Numbered from the stretch's first letter, positions 1 to 9,198 are shown. The stretch is DNA of 64,000 nt from Gemmataceae bacterium (GCA_901538445.1 LR594584.1:4880412-4944411); one strand, 5' to 3'. Numbers and translations: made by a program. Notes: generated by a model not told the origin, from the letters alone.

Positions 1-125
1 AGCCGAAGGGTGGGAAGAACCCGGCGTACAAGCAACAAACGAACTACGGCCCCGACGACGAAGTCCCCGTCGTCATCGGCGGCAAGGAACTTGGACGAAT
101 ATCGGTGAAGGAACTGCTCCCGTGA
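1..125 (+). CDS. 3' end of an unidentified protein (partial)
   Basis: An open frame enters from the left edge, reads from base 3 and stops with TGA at 123-125. About 40 residues are visible, ending GRISVKELLP. The fragment is hydrophilic, with Lys and Asn residues followed by an acidic DDE and a VVIGGK stretch. It is too short to assign. Its stop overlaps the GTG start of the next gene by four bases (GTGA), so the two are probably co-transcribed and translationally coupled. Codon use is the same GC-rich third-position pattern as its neighbours. Confidence 0.6.
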   Translation, partial: PKGGKNPAYKQQTNYGPDDEVPVVIGGKELGRISVKELLP

Positions 126-1267
126 TCTACCTCGACAACGCAGCGACGAGCTTCCCGAAGCCGGAGGGCGTGTACGCCGCCCTCGACCACTTCGCGCGGC
201 ACACCCTCGCCAACCCGGGCCGGGCCGGGCACAAGATGGCGCTGGCCGCCGAGCACGCCCTCGACGACGCCCGCCACCGCCTGAACCGGTTCTTCGGCGG
301 CGTGCGGCCGGACCGGTGGGTGTTCACGCTCAACTGCACCGACGCCCTGAACATGGCGTTCAAGGGCGTCCTCAACGACGGCGACCACGTCGTCACGACG
401 GACCTCGAACACAACAGCGTGTCGCGGCCGCTCGTCGCGCTCGCCGAGGCCGGCCGCATCACCCTCACCCGCGTCGCGGCCGACAGCGGCGGCACCGTGA
501 GCGCCGCCGCGATCGAGGCGGCACTCACGCCGAAGACGAAGCTCGTCGCCGTCACGCACGCGAGCAACGTCCTCGGCACCGTGCAACCGGTCGCCGAGAT
601 CGGCCGAATCGTCCGGTCCCGCGACGCACTGTTCTTAGTCGATGCGGCGCAGACCGCCGGCGTCGTCCCGATCGACGTGCAGGAGGCGTGCATCGACCTG
701 CTCGCGTTCCCGGGCCACAAGTCGCTGTTCGGGCCGACCGGTACCGGGGCGCTGTACGTCGGGCTGCGGGCGACGGTGCGGCCGTGGCGTGAGGGCGGTA
801 CCGGCGGCGATTCCTCGACCCCGACGCAGCCGAAGGAGTTCCCGTACTACCTCGAGGGCGGCACCCCGAACGTGCTCGGCGTCGCGGGCCTGGTCGCGGG
901 GCTGAACTTCGTCGAGGAGCGCGGCCCCGCGGCGATCCTGCACCACGAACTCGAGCTGTGCGACCGGTTCCGCATGGCGCTGGCCGAGATGCCGGGGTTC
1001 GAGGTGTTCGGCCACGGCGCCCCGGCCCGGAGCGTCGGCACCGTCAGCTTCCGGTGCGAGGTGATGCCGGCGTCGGACCTCGGCGCGATCCTCGACCAGT
1101 CGTTCGACATCGCGATCCGCCCGGGGCTGCACTGCGCCCCGTACGTCCACAAGGCGGTCGGCAGCTACCCGGACGGGCTCGTGCGCGTGAGCCCGGGGCC
1201 GTTCAGCACCGCCGCCGACATCGACCGGCTCACCGACGCGCTCAGGGAAGTGACCGGCGGACTGTAG
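122..1267 (+). CDS. Aminotransferase class V-fold PLP enzyme, cysteine desulfurase-like
   Basis: A 381-residue PLP-dependent enzyme of the SufS/NifS superfamily, expected to remove sulfur from cysteine or act on a related substrate. The N-terminus MIYLDNAATSFPKP is typical of this group. The PLP lysine lies in FPGHKSLFG (K200), and a candidate catalytic cysteine in GLHCAPYVHKAVGSYPDG (C338), the arrangement seen in the TIGR01977-type subgroup. Length is normal. The start is GTG at 122, chosen because it overlaps the upstream stop and begins exactly at the conserved N-terminus. No suf or isc genes are next to it, so the sulfur acceptor is unknown and a lyase-like role remains possible. Confidence 0.85.
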   Translation: MIYLDNAATSFPKPEGVYAALDHFARHTLANPGRAGHKMALAAEHALDDARHRLNRFFGGVRPDRWVFTLNCTDALNMAFKGVLNDGDHVVTTDLEHNSVSRPLVALAEAGRITLTRVAADSGGTVSAAAIEAALTPKTKLVAVTHASNVLGTVQPVAEIGRIVRSRDALFLVDAAQTAGVVPIDVQEACIDLLAFPGHKSLFGPTGTGALYVGLRATVRPWREGGTGGDSSTPTQPKEFPYYLEGGTPNVLGVAGLVAGLNFVEERGPAAILHHELELCDRFRMALAEMPGFEVFGHGAPARSVGTVSFRCEVMPASDLGAILDQSFDIAIRPGLHCAPYVHKAVGSYPDGLVRVSPGPFSTAADIDRLTDALREVTGGL

Positions 1268-1278
1268 CGGGGGCAGAA

Positions 1279-2154
1279 ATGGCCGGACCGTTCGACGCCG
1301 CGTTCAAGCAACTGGTCGATGCGTGCGCGGCCGACTGGGTCGGGTTCCTCGCGCCGCTCGTCGGCCTCCCGGCGTCGGTTCCGGTCGAGCCGCTCGACAC
1401 CGACCTGTCCACGGTCCAGCCGACGATCGACAAGGTGTTCCGCTTGAACTCGCCGGGCTCGGGACTGCTCCACATCGAGCCGCAGTCGAGCTGGGACGGC
1501 GGGTTCCCCGACCGCCTGCACCTCTACAACTCGTTGCTCTTCGACCGACACGGCGGCCCGGTCTACACCATCGCTCTCCTGTTGCGCCGCGAGGCGTCGG
1601 CCCCCAACCTGACGGGCCTCGTCTCCCGCGCGTACGCCGACGGGACCGTGTACCAGTGGTTCCGGTACACGGTGGTCCGGCTCTGGGAGTTGCAGGCCGA
1701 TCAGCTCCTCGCGACGGGACTGGGAACGACCCCGCTAGCGCTTCTCACCGACGACGCGGCCCCGCGGCTCCCGGAGGTAGTCGGCCGGTTCGCCGAGCGC
1801 GCCCTGCGGGAGTCGCCGACCCCGGACGCCGGAAACGTCTTACTCAGCTGCGCTTTCTTGCTTCTGGGCCTGCGGTATGATGAGGCCGTAGCGCGATCCG
1901 TGTTCCAGGGGGTACAGCGAATGCGCGAGTCGAGCACGTACCAGGGGATTCTCCGCGAGGGCCGCGTCGAGGGGCGCGTCGAGGGGCACGTCGAGCGGGG
2001 CCGCGACGATGTGCTCTTGGTCTTGCGGACCCGGTTCGGCGCGGTCCCCCCAGATGTCGAGAACCGGGTGCGTGCGACGGCGGACCCGTCCGTCCTCCAA
2101 GAGGCGCTGGTACGGGCCGTTCAGGTCGCCAGGCCCGAAGAACTGTTCCCGTGA
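1279..2154 (+). CDS. Rpn/DUF4351-like putative nuclease-family protein
   Basis: A 291-residue soluble protein starting MAGPFDAAFKQLVD. The part reading LLHIEPQSSWDGGFPDRLHLYNSLLF resembles the PD-(D/E)XK core of the Rpn/DUF4351 group of recombination-promoting nuclease and transposase-like proteins, which is highly multiplied in Gemmata-type genomes. The C-terminus carries the tandem basic/acidic stretch REGRVEGRVEGHVERG, also usual in that group, followed by a helical LLVLRTRFG segment. The catalytic residues are not certain by eye. It begins 11 bases after the preceding stop and could share a transcript. The family call rests on motif resemblance; the biological role is unknown. Confidence 0.6.
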   Translation: MAGPFDAAFKQLVDACAADWVGFLAPLVGLPASVPVEPLDTDLSTVQPTIDKVFRLNSPGSGLLHIEPQSSWDGGFPDRLHLYNSLLFDRHGGPVYTIALLLRREASAPNLTGLVSRAYADGTVYQWFRYTVVRLWELQADQLLATGLGTTPLALLTDDAAPRLPEVVGRFAERALRESPTPDAGNVLLSCAFLLLGLRYDEAVARSVFQGVQRMRESSTYQGILREGRVEGRVEGHVERGRDDVLLVLRTRFGAVPPDVENRVRATADPSVLQEALVRAVQVARPEELFP

Positions 2155-2267
2155 TCGGTCCGCGGTTCGCCTTTTCCCGACCTGCACCTTCCCTTCACAC
2201 CAACCACCGGGTATCTTCATCAATACCGCATCACGCCCCGCCTTGGCCTCTCTCAAGGAGGATTATC

Positions 2268-2615
2268 ATGACGGCCGGCCTGATCGTGCGCGTTCCGGTG
2301 ACGGTGGCCTTCGGGACCGACGACGAGTTCGACCTCCGCGTCCGCTTGGAACGTGACCTCGGCGCGGCGCTGGCCGCCGCCGGGGTCGGTGACGGGGCCG
2401 GGAGCGAGATCGGCACCTCGCACATGAGTCTGCACTGCGTCAACATTACGGACACGGCGGCGGCGCTCGGCGTCGCCAAGGACGTGCTGGCCCGTGCCGG
2501 TCTCCTCGCCCGCGCCGAAGTGGTCCTCGAAACCCGATCGAAGGCCGACCCCGACGACCCCACCTGGCAAGTTCTCTGGCCGAGCGCGCAGCCGGTCGTC
2601 GCCCGCTCGGCCTGA
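2268..2615 (+). CDS. Hypothetical protein, 115 aa
   Basis: Begins MTAGLIVRVPVTVAFG, with a strong ribosome site (AAGGAGG) about six bases upstream of ATG 2268. I do not recognise the family. The sequence alternates short hydrophobic strands and helices (LERDLGAALAAAGVGDG, then SHMSLHCVNITDTAAALGVAKDVLARAG), suggesting a small alpha/beta fold similar in size to ACT-like or DUF-type single-domain proteins. No signal peptide or membrane segment. It stands alone between the Rpn-like gene and the ligase fusion. Confidence 0.65.
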   Translation: MTAGLIVRVPVTVAFGTDDEFDLRVRLERDLGAALAAAGVGDGAGSEIGTSHMSLHCVNITDTAAALGVAKDVLARAGLLARAEVVLETRSKADPDDPTWQVLWPSAQPVVARSA

Positions 2616-2760
2616 CCCCCTGCCGCTCCCGCGGTCCCGCTCGCTCACCCCACGTTGCGTTCCGGCCGCGGCCCGTGCCGCGAGCCGGGCTTTCGGCGCG
2701 CCCCGCCCGCCCGTATGATTGCCGACGCTCCGGCACAGGCAATCGTCCGTCGAGGCGCAC

Positions 2761-5397
2761 ATGCTGCTCCCGCTCCAGTTGTTCGTCCTGATCGGCACGC
2801 GGGTGGTCCTCGGCCTGCGGTATCGAATCACGGTCACCGGCCTCGCCGAGGCGCTCAAGAAGCCGGGGCCGTACCTGATCCTGCCGAGTCACCCGGCGTA
2901 CACCGACCCGCCCAACGTGCTCCGCGCACTGTGGGGCACGTTCCGGATGCGGTCGCTGGGGCTGGAGACGAACTTCCGCAACCCGCTCCTGGGCCTGCTC
3001 GCCTGGGTCATGCGGGTCATCAAGGTGCCCGATTTGGACCGGGCCAGCGCCGAGGCCCGCAAGAAGGCCGAGGGGGCCGTGACCGCCGTGATCGACGCGC
3101 TGAAGGCCGGCGAGAACGTCGTCCTGTGGGCGTCGGGCACGCTGTCGCGGAACGGGGCGGACTACCTCGGGGCGGCCCGCACCGCGTCCGACGTCCTCAA
3201 GGCCGTGCCGAACGCCACCGTGGTCCTTGTCCGCACCCGCGGGCTGTGGGGCAGTTCGTTTAGCTGGGCGTACACCGGCACCAAGCCGCGGCTCGTGGCC
3301 CGGCTGGTCCGCGGGGTGCGGGTGCTGCTGTCGAACCTGCTCGTGTTCACCCCGCGGCGCCGGGTCACGATGCACCTGGAGGCGTTCGGCCCCGGCGAGC
3401 GGCCCGAGCCGCGGCGCGAGGTGCTCAACCCGTGGCTCGAGGCGTGGTACAACGTCGACGCTCCCGAGAAGCCGACGTTCGTCCCCTACCACTTCCTGTT
3501 CGGCCCCCGCACGCACGAGTTCCCGCCGCTCGCGGCCGGTGCCGAGCTGAACCTGTCGGCGGTGAAGCCCGCCACCAAGGCCGCGGTCGCCGAGGCGCTC
3601 GCACACAAGTTGAAGCGGCCGCTCACCGACGACGAGAACCGGGCCGAAACCACGTTCGCTCAGCTCAACATCGACAGTCTGGAAGCGACCGAGGTCACGC
3701 TCGAGGTCGAGCAGCGGTTCGGGTTCACCGGCGACACGGTCCCCACCACGGTCGGCCAGCTCTGGGCGATCGCCGCGGGGCTCCTCGACAAGGGGCCGCC
3801 GAAGCCGCCGCCGGAGGTGTGGTTCCGCCCGCCGTCCGACACCGGGCCGTACCGGATCCTCGGCGAGACGGTCCCCGAGGCGTTCCTGAACCGCGCCCTG
3901 AACAACCCGAACGACGTCGCCGTGGCCGACGACATCGGCGGCGCGCTCACGTTCGAGCGGCTGCTGGTCGGCAGCCTCGCGATGGCCCAGCGGTTCCGCG
4001 AGTTGCCCGGCGCGAACGTCGGTCTCCTGCTCCCGGCGTCGGTCGGGGCCGACGTGGCGCTGTTCGGCCTGTACCTCGCCGGCAAGCTGCCGGTCGCCTT
4101 GAACTGGACGACCGGCCCCGCGAACCTCGCCCACGCCGCGAAGCTCACCGGCCTCACCCACGTCGTCACCTCGAAGGCGTTCATCGACCGCACCCACATC
4201 GAGGTCGCGGGCACGCGGTTCGTGTTCCTCGAAGAGGTCCGCCGCGGCGTGGGCAAGCTCGAGCTGCTGCGGCGGCTGCTGGCGGTGCGGTGGTTCCCCA
4301 ACGCGGTCCGGCGGAAAGCGCTCGGCCGCGTCCCGAGCGACCCGCACGCGCCGGCGGTCGTGCTGTTCACGAGCGGGAGCGAGAAGGCCCCGAAGGCGGT
4401 GCCGCTGACGCACGCCAACATCATCGCCGACCACCGCGCGGCCGAGCCCCCTCAGAAGCTCGTGCGGGCCGACGCGGTCCTCGGGTTCCTGCCGATGTTC
4501 CACAGCTTCGGGCTCACGATCGCGACGCTCCTGCCGGTCCTCGCCGGGTCGAAGCTGGTCCACCACCCGGACCCGACCGACGCCGCGGCCTTGGCCCGCA
4601 AGCTCGCCGCGTACAAGCCGACGATCCTCATCGCCACGCCGACGTTCCTCGGGTTCATCCTGAGCCGGTGCAAGCCCGGGGACCTCGACTCGCTGCGGCT
4701 CGTCGTGGTCGGGGCGGAGCGGTGCCCGGACGAGTTGTTCGACCGCGTCGCGGCACTCGCTCCACAGGCGACGCTCCTTGAAGGGTACGGCGTGACGGAG
4801 TGCGGGCCGTGCGTGTCGGTGAACCCGGTCGACGCCGTCCGCCGCGGGACCGTCGGCCGGCCGCTGCCGGGGGTCGGGGTGTGCGTCGTCGATCTGGAGA
4901 GCGACCGCGTGCTGCCGGCGAACGAGCGCGGGATGTTGCTGGTGTCCGGCCCGACGATCTTCCCGGGCTACCTAGGCACCGGTGTCGAGTCCCCGTTCCG
5001 GGAGCTCAACGGCAAGAAGTGGTACGTCACCGGCGACCTCGCGTCGCTCGACCCCGACGGGTACATCGTGTTCCACGGGCGGCTGAAGCGGTTCCTGAAG
5101 GCCGGCGGCGAGATGATCTCGCTCCCGGCCCTGGAGGAGCCGTTCGCGAAGCTGTACCCGCCGACCGACGCCGGCCCGCGGGTCGCCGTTGAGGGGGTCG
5201 AATTGTCCGGCGGCGGCCGGCGGGTGGTGCTGTTCACGACGGAAGACATCGGCCTGCGGGACGCGAACGCCGTGCTGACGCAGGAGGGGTTCCGCGGGGT
5301 GATGCGGCTCGACGACGTGCGCCGCGTCCCGGCGGTCCCGGTCCTCGGCACCGGCAAGACCGACTACAAGGTGCTCCGCGGGATGCTCGCGGAGTAA
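2761..5397 (+). CDS. Fused acyltransferase - acyl carrier - AMP-dependent acyl ligase
   Basis: An 878-residue three-domain protein. Residues about 1-230 form a PlsC-like glycerol-phosphate acyltransferase with the HX4D motif in PSHPAYTDPP (H44/D49). Around residue 306 there is a phosphopantetheine carrier segment, LNIDSLEATEV, with the attachment serine. Residues about 370-878 are an adenylate-forming ligase: FTSGSEKAPKAVPLTHAN near 535, EGYGVTECGP, YVTGDLASLDPDGY and the GRLKRFLKAGGEM hinge. This resembles Aas, which re-acylates lysophospholipids using an activated acyl carrier, but with the carrier built in. ATG 2761 is chosen because the PlsC fold begins there; an in-frame start at 2719 adds only an unconserved stretch. 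Confidence 0.8.
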   Translation: MLLPLQLFVLIGTRVVLGLRYRITVTGLAEALKKPGPYLILPSHPAYTDPPNVLRALWGTFRMRSLGLETNFRNPLLGLLAWVMRVIKVPDLDRASAEARKKAEGAVTAVIDALKAGENVVLWASGTLSRNGADYLGAARTASDVLKAVPNATVVLVRTRGLWGSSFSWAYTGTKPRLVARLVRGVRVLLSNLLVFTPRRRVTMHLEAFGPGERPEPRREVLNPWLEAWYNVDAPEKPTFVPYHFLFGPRTHEFPPLAAGAELNLSAVKPATKAAVAEALAHKLKRPLTDDENRAETTFAQLNIDSLEATEVTLEVEQRFGFTGDTVPTTVGQLWAIAAGLLDKGPPKPPPEVWFRPPSDTGPYRILGETVPEAFLNRALNNPNDVAVADDIGGALTFERLLVGSLAMAQRFRELPGANVGLLLPASVGADVALFGLYLAGKLPVALNWTTGPANLAHAAKLTGLTHVVTSKAFIDRTHIEVAGTRFVFLEEVRRGVGKLELLRRLLAVRWFPNAVRRKALGRVPSDPHAPAVVLFTSGSEKAPKAVPLTHANIIADHRAAEPPQKLVRADAVLGFLPMFHSFGLTIATLLPVLAGSKLVHHPDPTDAAALARKLAAYKPTILIATPTFLGFILSRCKPGDLDSLRLVVVGAERCPDELFDRVAALAPQATLLEGYGVTECGPCVSVNPVDAVRRGTVGRPLPGVGVCVVDLESDRVLPANERGMLLVSGPTIFPGYLGTGVESPFRELNGKKWYVTGDLASLDPDGYIVFHGRLKRFLKAGGEMISLPALEEPFAKLYPPTDAGPRVAVEGVELSGGGRRVVLFTTEDIGLRDANAVLTQEGFRGVMRLDDVRRVPAVPVLGTGKTDYKVLRGMLAE

Positions 5398-5428
5398 CTC
5401 CCGATCGAGCCACGCCGAGCGATCCACA

Positions 5429-5851
5429 TCAGTCTGTGGGCAGGAGGTGCGGGTTCCACACGACCTCCCAGAGGTGCCCGTCGGGATCCTGGAAGTAGCC
5501 CGCGTACCCGCCCCAGAACGTGTCCCGCGCCGGCTTCACGATGACCGCCCCGGCGGCGGTCGCCTGCGCCATCACGGCATCAACCTCCCCGCGCGAGGCG
5601 ACGTTGTGCCCGAGCGAGAACTCGGTGGGGCTCGGCGCTCCGGCGGGGAGCCCCGTGTCCTGCGCCAGGCTCGTGCGGGGCCAGAGCGCGAGCTTCAACC
5701 CGGGCTGGAGGTCGAAGAACGCGACCGCCCCGAACTCGAACTCGGTTCCGATGATGCCGGGAGTCGCGAGCCCGAGCCCGTCGCCGTAGAACCCCACCGC
5801 CCGCTCCAGGTCCGCGACGCAAAGAGTGATGACCGTGACGCGGGGCTTCAT
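5429..5851 (-). CDS. VOC family protein (glyoxalase/dioxygenase fold)
   Basis: A 140-residue single-module VOC protein: MKPRVTVITLCVADLERAVGFYGDGLGL at the start, FGAVAFFDL in the middle and YAGYFQDPDGHLWEVVWNPH at the end, the classic last strand with a metal-ligand-type glutamate. The family includes glyoxalases, bleomycin-resistance proteins and extradiol dioxygenases; the substrate cannot be told. The start at 5851 is preferred over an upstream ATG at 5902 because it has GGAG seven bases ahead and matches the conserved N-terminus. It is divergent from the hydrolase gene. Confidence 0.8.
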   Translation of the reverse strand: MKPRVTVITLCVADLERAVGFYGDGLGLATPGIIGTEFEFGAVAFFDLQPGLKLALWPRTSLAQDTGLPAGAPSPTEFSLGHNVASRGEVDAVMAQATAAGAVIVKPARDTFWGGYAGYFQDPDGHLWEVVWNPHLLPTD

Positions 5852-6026
5852 GCCGCTCTCCAAGATCGAACACGGCACCGGCCGGTTCTGTTGGGGTAGC
5901 ATGCCCGACCGGGCGGCGGCCAGCGAGGCCGGGTGGCGTGCGGCCGCGGTTGGCCTTGTCCCTCAAACCAACATTGGGTCTACTCCCCGCCGTCGCGGTC
6001 CCACCGGCCCGGGTGAGGTGTTCGCA

Positions 6027-6923
6027 ATGGCGTCGCTGCTGTCGCTCCTGTTCGACAACACCTCCCGCCTCGAAGGCGACGCCTTCGTGCGGTCGCGGGC
6101 ACCGATCACCGGGCTGACCGGTCGCAACGACTACGGCTTCGAGTTGCGCGTCGTCGGCCGGCACGTCTTCATGGAAGCGGGGAGCGGGCCGCCGTTGCTG
6201 TTCTGCCACGGGCTGTTCGGGAGCTTCCGCAACTTCGCGGAGATCGGCGCCGGGCTCGCCGACCGCTACCGCGTCATCGTGCCGTGCATGCCGATGTACG
6301 ACGCGCCGCTCGCGAGGTGCTCGGTGGAGCACCTCGCCACCTACCTCGAAACGTTCACCGCCGACCTCGGCCTGAAGAACTGCGTGATGGCCGGGAACTC
6401 GATGGGCGGCGGGGCCGTGCTGCACTACACGGTCCGCCACCCGGCGAACGTGAGCCACCTGATCCTGTTCGCGAGTTCGGGGCTGTCGTTCATCCCGATG
6501 CGGGGCGGGGCGCTGAAGCTGCGGAACTACGAGTACGTGAAGGGTCTGCTGTCCGACATCTTCTACGGCTCGCCGAAGCTGAACGACGCCGAGGTGCGGG
6601 AGGTGTACGACCTGTTGCAGCAGAAGCCGGTGCTGCTGCGGTGCCTGAGCTTCACGCGCTCGACCAAGAAGAACTTCATGCACGAGCAACTGCGGCAACT
6701 CTCCCACCCGGCGCTCGTGATCTGGGGCGCGAACGACACCGTGACCCCGCCGGAGGTGGCGCGCGAGTTCCGCGCGTGCCTGCGGAACTCCGAGCTGCAC
6801 TACCTGCCCGAGTGCGGCCACTGCCCGCCGTTCGAGAAGCCGCGGGAGTGCCTGCGGCTGATCGAGTCGATGCTGGGCGCGCCGCGCCGCCGCCGCACCC
6901 CGTCACCCGCCTTCGCGGCGTGA
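6027..6923 (+). CDS. Alpha/beta hydrolase
   Basis: A 298-residue alpha/beta-hydrolase fold protein. The oxyanion region LLFCHGLFGSFRNF, the nucleophile elbow GNSMGGGAVL (Ser), the acid in LVIWGANDTVTPPEVA (Asp) and the histidine in ECGHCPPFEKP give a complete catalytic triad. The fold matches the meta-cleavage-hydrolase and esterase type; the substrate is unknown. The start at 6027 has GGTGAGG just upstream; the frame stays open much further 5' but that part overlaps the divergent VOC gene and lacks conservation. No signal peptide. The C-terminus is a short basic tail, RRRRTPSPAFAA. Confidence 0.82.
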   Translation: MASLLSLLFDNTSRLEGDAFVRSRAPITGLTGRNDYGFELRVVGRHVFMEAGSGPPLLFCHGLFGSFRNFAEIGAGLADRYRVIVPCMPMYDAPLARCSVEHLATYLETFTADLGLKNCVMAGNSMGGGAVLHYTVRHPANVSHLILFASSGLSFIPMRGGALKLRNYEYVKGLLSDIFYGSPKLNDAEVREVYDLLQQKPVLLRCLSFTRSTKKNFMHEQLRQLSHPALVIWGANDTVTPPEVAREFRACLRNSELHYLPECGHCPPFEKPRECLRLIESMLGAPRRRRTPSPAFAA

Positions 6924-6932
6924 GGCGAACGC

Positions 6933-7607
6933 TTAACGCTCGTCGCACTTCATCAAACCAGCGACGTGAAGTGAACGATCGAACCGCTTGCAGGACCAAT
7001 CCACACCGCCGCCCTGTCGGAGGCAATCCGTCCAGTGGACCGGGTCCTGATAGCACACGCTCCCCCAGGCCATCAGAAATGCCCGCCAACTCGGCGCGAG
7101 GATGTGTCCGTCGTCGCCGGTGCCGCCGTCCATCCAGTCGTGGCGGTTGAAGACGACCGGGCACCCCGGGGCACCCAGATCAAGGCAAATCGCGTCGCCG
7201 TTCGGCTCATCGATGATCGGCAGCCAGTGCCACATGCGGGCTGCGGTGCGTTTAGCAAGTGCGGGATCGTCGGTGTACGGGAAGCCGTATTTCTCAGCTT
7301 GCTCTGGGGTGTAGAGGACCAACCCGCGCCAGCCGTGGTACATTTCGGCCAGCGACGCGAGCGTCGGAACGTTGAGACTCCCCCATGGCTTCCCGAAGTC
7401 GTCGGGGTCGGACCGCCAGAAGACCCCCACCCCGTCCCCGAACGCCTGGTAGAACTCACGCAACTCGGCCGGCAACTGGACGCCCATCGTGGCCTCGGCT
7501 GAAGCCAACTCTGCTTCGCCAACGTCCTCGCCCGCGGTTGCCGTACACTCGATCCCCAGACCCTCCAGGTGGCCGATGACCGTTCCCAAGATGTCCGAGT
7601 AATCCAT
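6933..7607 (-). CDS. SMI1/KNR4 family protein
   Basis: A 224-residue protein with an N-terminal SMI1/KNR4-type domain: VQLPAELREFYQAFGDGVG, then W-rich LASLAEMYHGWRGLVLYTP and LPIIDEPNGDAICLDLG. In bacteria this superfamily is common among immunity proteins of contact-dependent toxin systems, and it also occurs as a stand-alone binding domain. No toxin or secretion gene is adjacent, so an immunity role is only a possibility. The start at 7607 follows GGAGGGC and fits the domain start better than the ATG seven codons upstream. It converges on the hydrolase gene. Confidence 0.75.
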   Translation of the reverse strand: MDYSDILGTVIGHLEGLGIECTATAGEDVGEAELASAEATMGVQLPAELREFYQAFGDGVGVFWRSDPDDFGKPWGSLNVPTLASLAEMYHGWRGLVLYTPEQAEKYGFPYTDDPALAKRTAARMWHWLPIIDEPNGDAICLDLGAPGCPVVFNRHDWMDGGTGDDGHILAPSWRAFLMAWGSVCYQDPVHWTDCLRQGGGVDWSCKRFDRSLHVAGLMKCDER

Positions 7608-7707
7608 TACGCCCTCCGTGGCGATCACACGTAATACCGCTTACCGCGGAGGGCACGCTAGCATGCCGGCCGCCCTGCTGCAATGCAGCGTCGCTGCTCT
7701 TGGCGCG

Positions 7708-7782
7708 TCACTTCACCAGGAATTGCTGGGCAGCGATCTTGATGACGTGGCCGCCGTCGGGGGCGGCCACGATCTGGTCCAC
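7708..7782 (-). other. In-frame 25-codon tail beyond the DUF1254 stop
   Basis: Directly after the TAG stop of the DUF1254 gene, the same frame continues for 24 sense codons and ends in TGA at 7708-7710. It would read VDQIVAAPDGGHVIKIAAQQ then FLVK. The composition looks coding, with an alternating hydrophobic pattern and high third-position GC. It could be a former C-terminus cut off by a new stop, the 3' fossil of a lost gene, or readthrough. It has no start of its own. Confidence 0.35.
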
Positions 7783-9198
7783 CTACTTCGCGACCGGGGT
7801 CACCGCCGGGGGCTTCCACGTGCCGTCGATGATCGACGGGTCCTTCTCCTTCGGCCAGTACAGCCGCATCATCAGGACGAACTCGCCCTTCGGGGCCGGG
7901 AGCCAGTTCGCCTCCTTGTCCTTCCCGGGCGACTCGTGCTGGACGTACAGGTCCAGCGAGCCGTCGGCGTTGTACTTCAGGTCGTTCCGCGGGCTCACGG
8001 TGTACTTGTTCAGCGGGTTATCGACGAAGAAGTAGCCCGCGTCGTACATGGTGACCGACCAGAAGGCGTTCACCGGCGGCGTCCGGCCCTTGTCGAAGTG
8101 AACGACGTACTTGTTCGCCCCGGTGTACTTCGCGCCGACGGCGTCCTCGGTCGAGGTCGGGTACACGGCGTCCTGCGGGCGGTTGGCCCCCAGACCGATG
8201 GCCGTGATGAACGCGCGCTGGAGGTAGTCGGTCCCGTACACCCCGGCCCGCGTCGAGAACATCCACCCGTTCGCCAGCGTGCCGCCGGCCTTGAAGTGGC
8301 CCGTGATCTTCGCCTGGGCCGCGCGCGGCGCCGCCGCCAACCCCTTCGCGACCGCCGGATCGACCTTGGAGATGTCGAAGTCCTTCCCGGGGGCGATGCC
8401 GAGCTTCGCGAGCTTCTCGACCATCGGTGCGTCTTCCTTCGCGGCCGGATTGTCTTGCATCAGGGCGGCCAGCAGTTTGAAGTACGCGCCGGCGTCGAGC
8501 GTATCGACCTGCTCGCGCACGGCGGTCTTCGTGTCGATCGCCGGATCGACCTTGCCAGCCGGCGGGGTGTACGGCTTGCCGACCGCGCTCAGCGGCCGGA
8601 GGTCGTACTTGTCCATGACCGCGTGGCACGCCTTATAGTCCTCGGGGGTGCCGGTGCAGTACGTGCGGCCGAGGATCCAGACCGTGTTCGTCGGGGCCTT
8701 CAACTGCTTGACGCCTTCGGGCAACTTGCCGGCCCACCCCGGCCCGGTGATCGCGAACGCCTGGGCCTTGTTCCCGGTGGTGCGGGTGCCGGGCACCTCG
8801 AACACGTTCGTCCACCCGTCGAGCATCGGCATGAGGAAGTAGCGGTCGCCCATGTCCGGCAGGCTCAGGACGTACGGCTCGGCGGCGAGGTCCAGCCACG
8901 CGGTCGAGTAGAGCGTGTCGGCGTTCGGTGCGGTAATGTCGCGGAACTTGGCGTCGGGGTACTCGCGCATCCGCACGAACCGGCCCATGGGGGCGTGGGT
9001 CCCCTTCGGCTCGGTCACGTTGGTCATCACCCGGCGGGTGTACTCCATCGTGACGAGCGGGTAGCCGTACACGTACGCCTCGGCACCGAGGTCGGCGGCC
9101 TCCTTCTCGCTGACCTTGTCCTGGGCTTCCGCGGGCGCGGCGGAGAGCGCGGCGGCGGCCACGGCGAGCGCGGCGAGCCGGGATCGGGCGAACTTCAT
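7783..9198 (-). CDS. DUF1254/DUF1214 secreted protein
   Basis: A 471-residue exported protein. A signal peptide (MKFARSRLAALAVAAAALSA, cleaved near AEA-QDK) is followed by the DUF1254 region, with AYVYGYPLVTMEYTRRVMTN and PNADTLYSTAWLDL, and the C-terminal DUF1214 region, with NAFWSVTMYDAGYFFVDNPL and ESPGKDKEANWLPAP. The family is widespread and of unknown biochemistry. The start has GGAGTGCCTC just upstream. It lies downstream of the sulfatase on the same strand and may be co-expressed, although a DUF4239 remnant and a GC hairpin separate them. Confidence 0.88.
   Translation of the reverse strand: MKFARSRLAALAVAAAALSAAPAEAQDKVSEKEAADLGAEAYVYGYPLVTMEYTRRVMTNVTEPKGTHAPMGRFVRMREYPDAKFRDITAPNADTLYSTAWLDLAAEPYVLSLPDMGDRYFLMPMLDGWTNVFEVPGTRTTGNKAQAFAITGPGWAGKLPEGVKQLKAPTNTVWILGRTYCTGTPEDYKACHAVMDKYDLRPLSAVGKPYTPPAGKVDPAIDTKTAVREQVDTLDAGAYFKLLAALMQDNPAAKEDAPMVEKLAKLGIAPGKDFDISKVDPAVAKGLAAAPRAAQAKITGHFKAGGTLANGWMFSTRAGVYGTDYLQRAFITAIGLGANRPQDAVYPTSTEDAVGAKYTGANKYVVHFDKGRTPPVNAFWSVTMYDAGYFFVDNPLNKYTVSPRNDLKYNADGSLDLYVQHESPGKDKEANWLPAPKGEFVLMMRLYWPKEKDPSIIDGTWKPPAVTPVAK

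Noticed and set aside
2446..4566. A 706-codon open frame on the minus strand, and many similar long antisense frames across the window
   Set aside because: They are mirror frames of real genes caused by high third-position GC: Arg/Gly/Pro/His-rich, no motifs, no ribosome sites.
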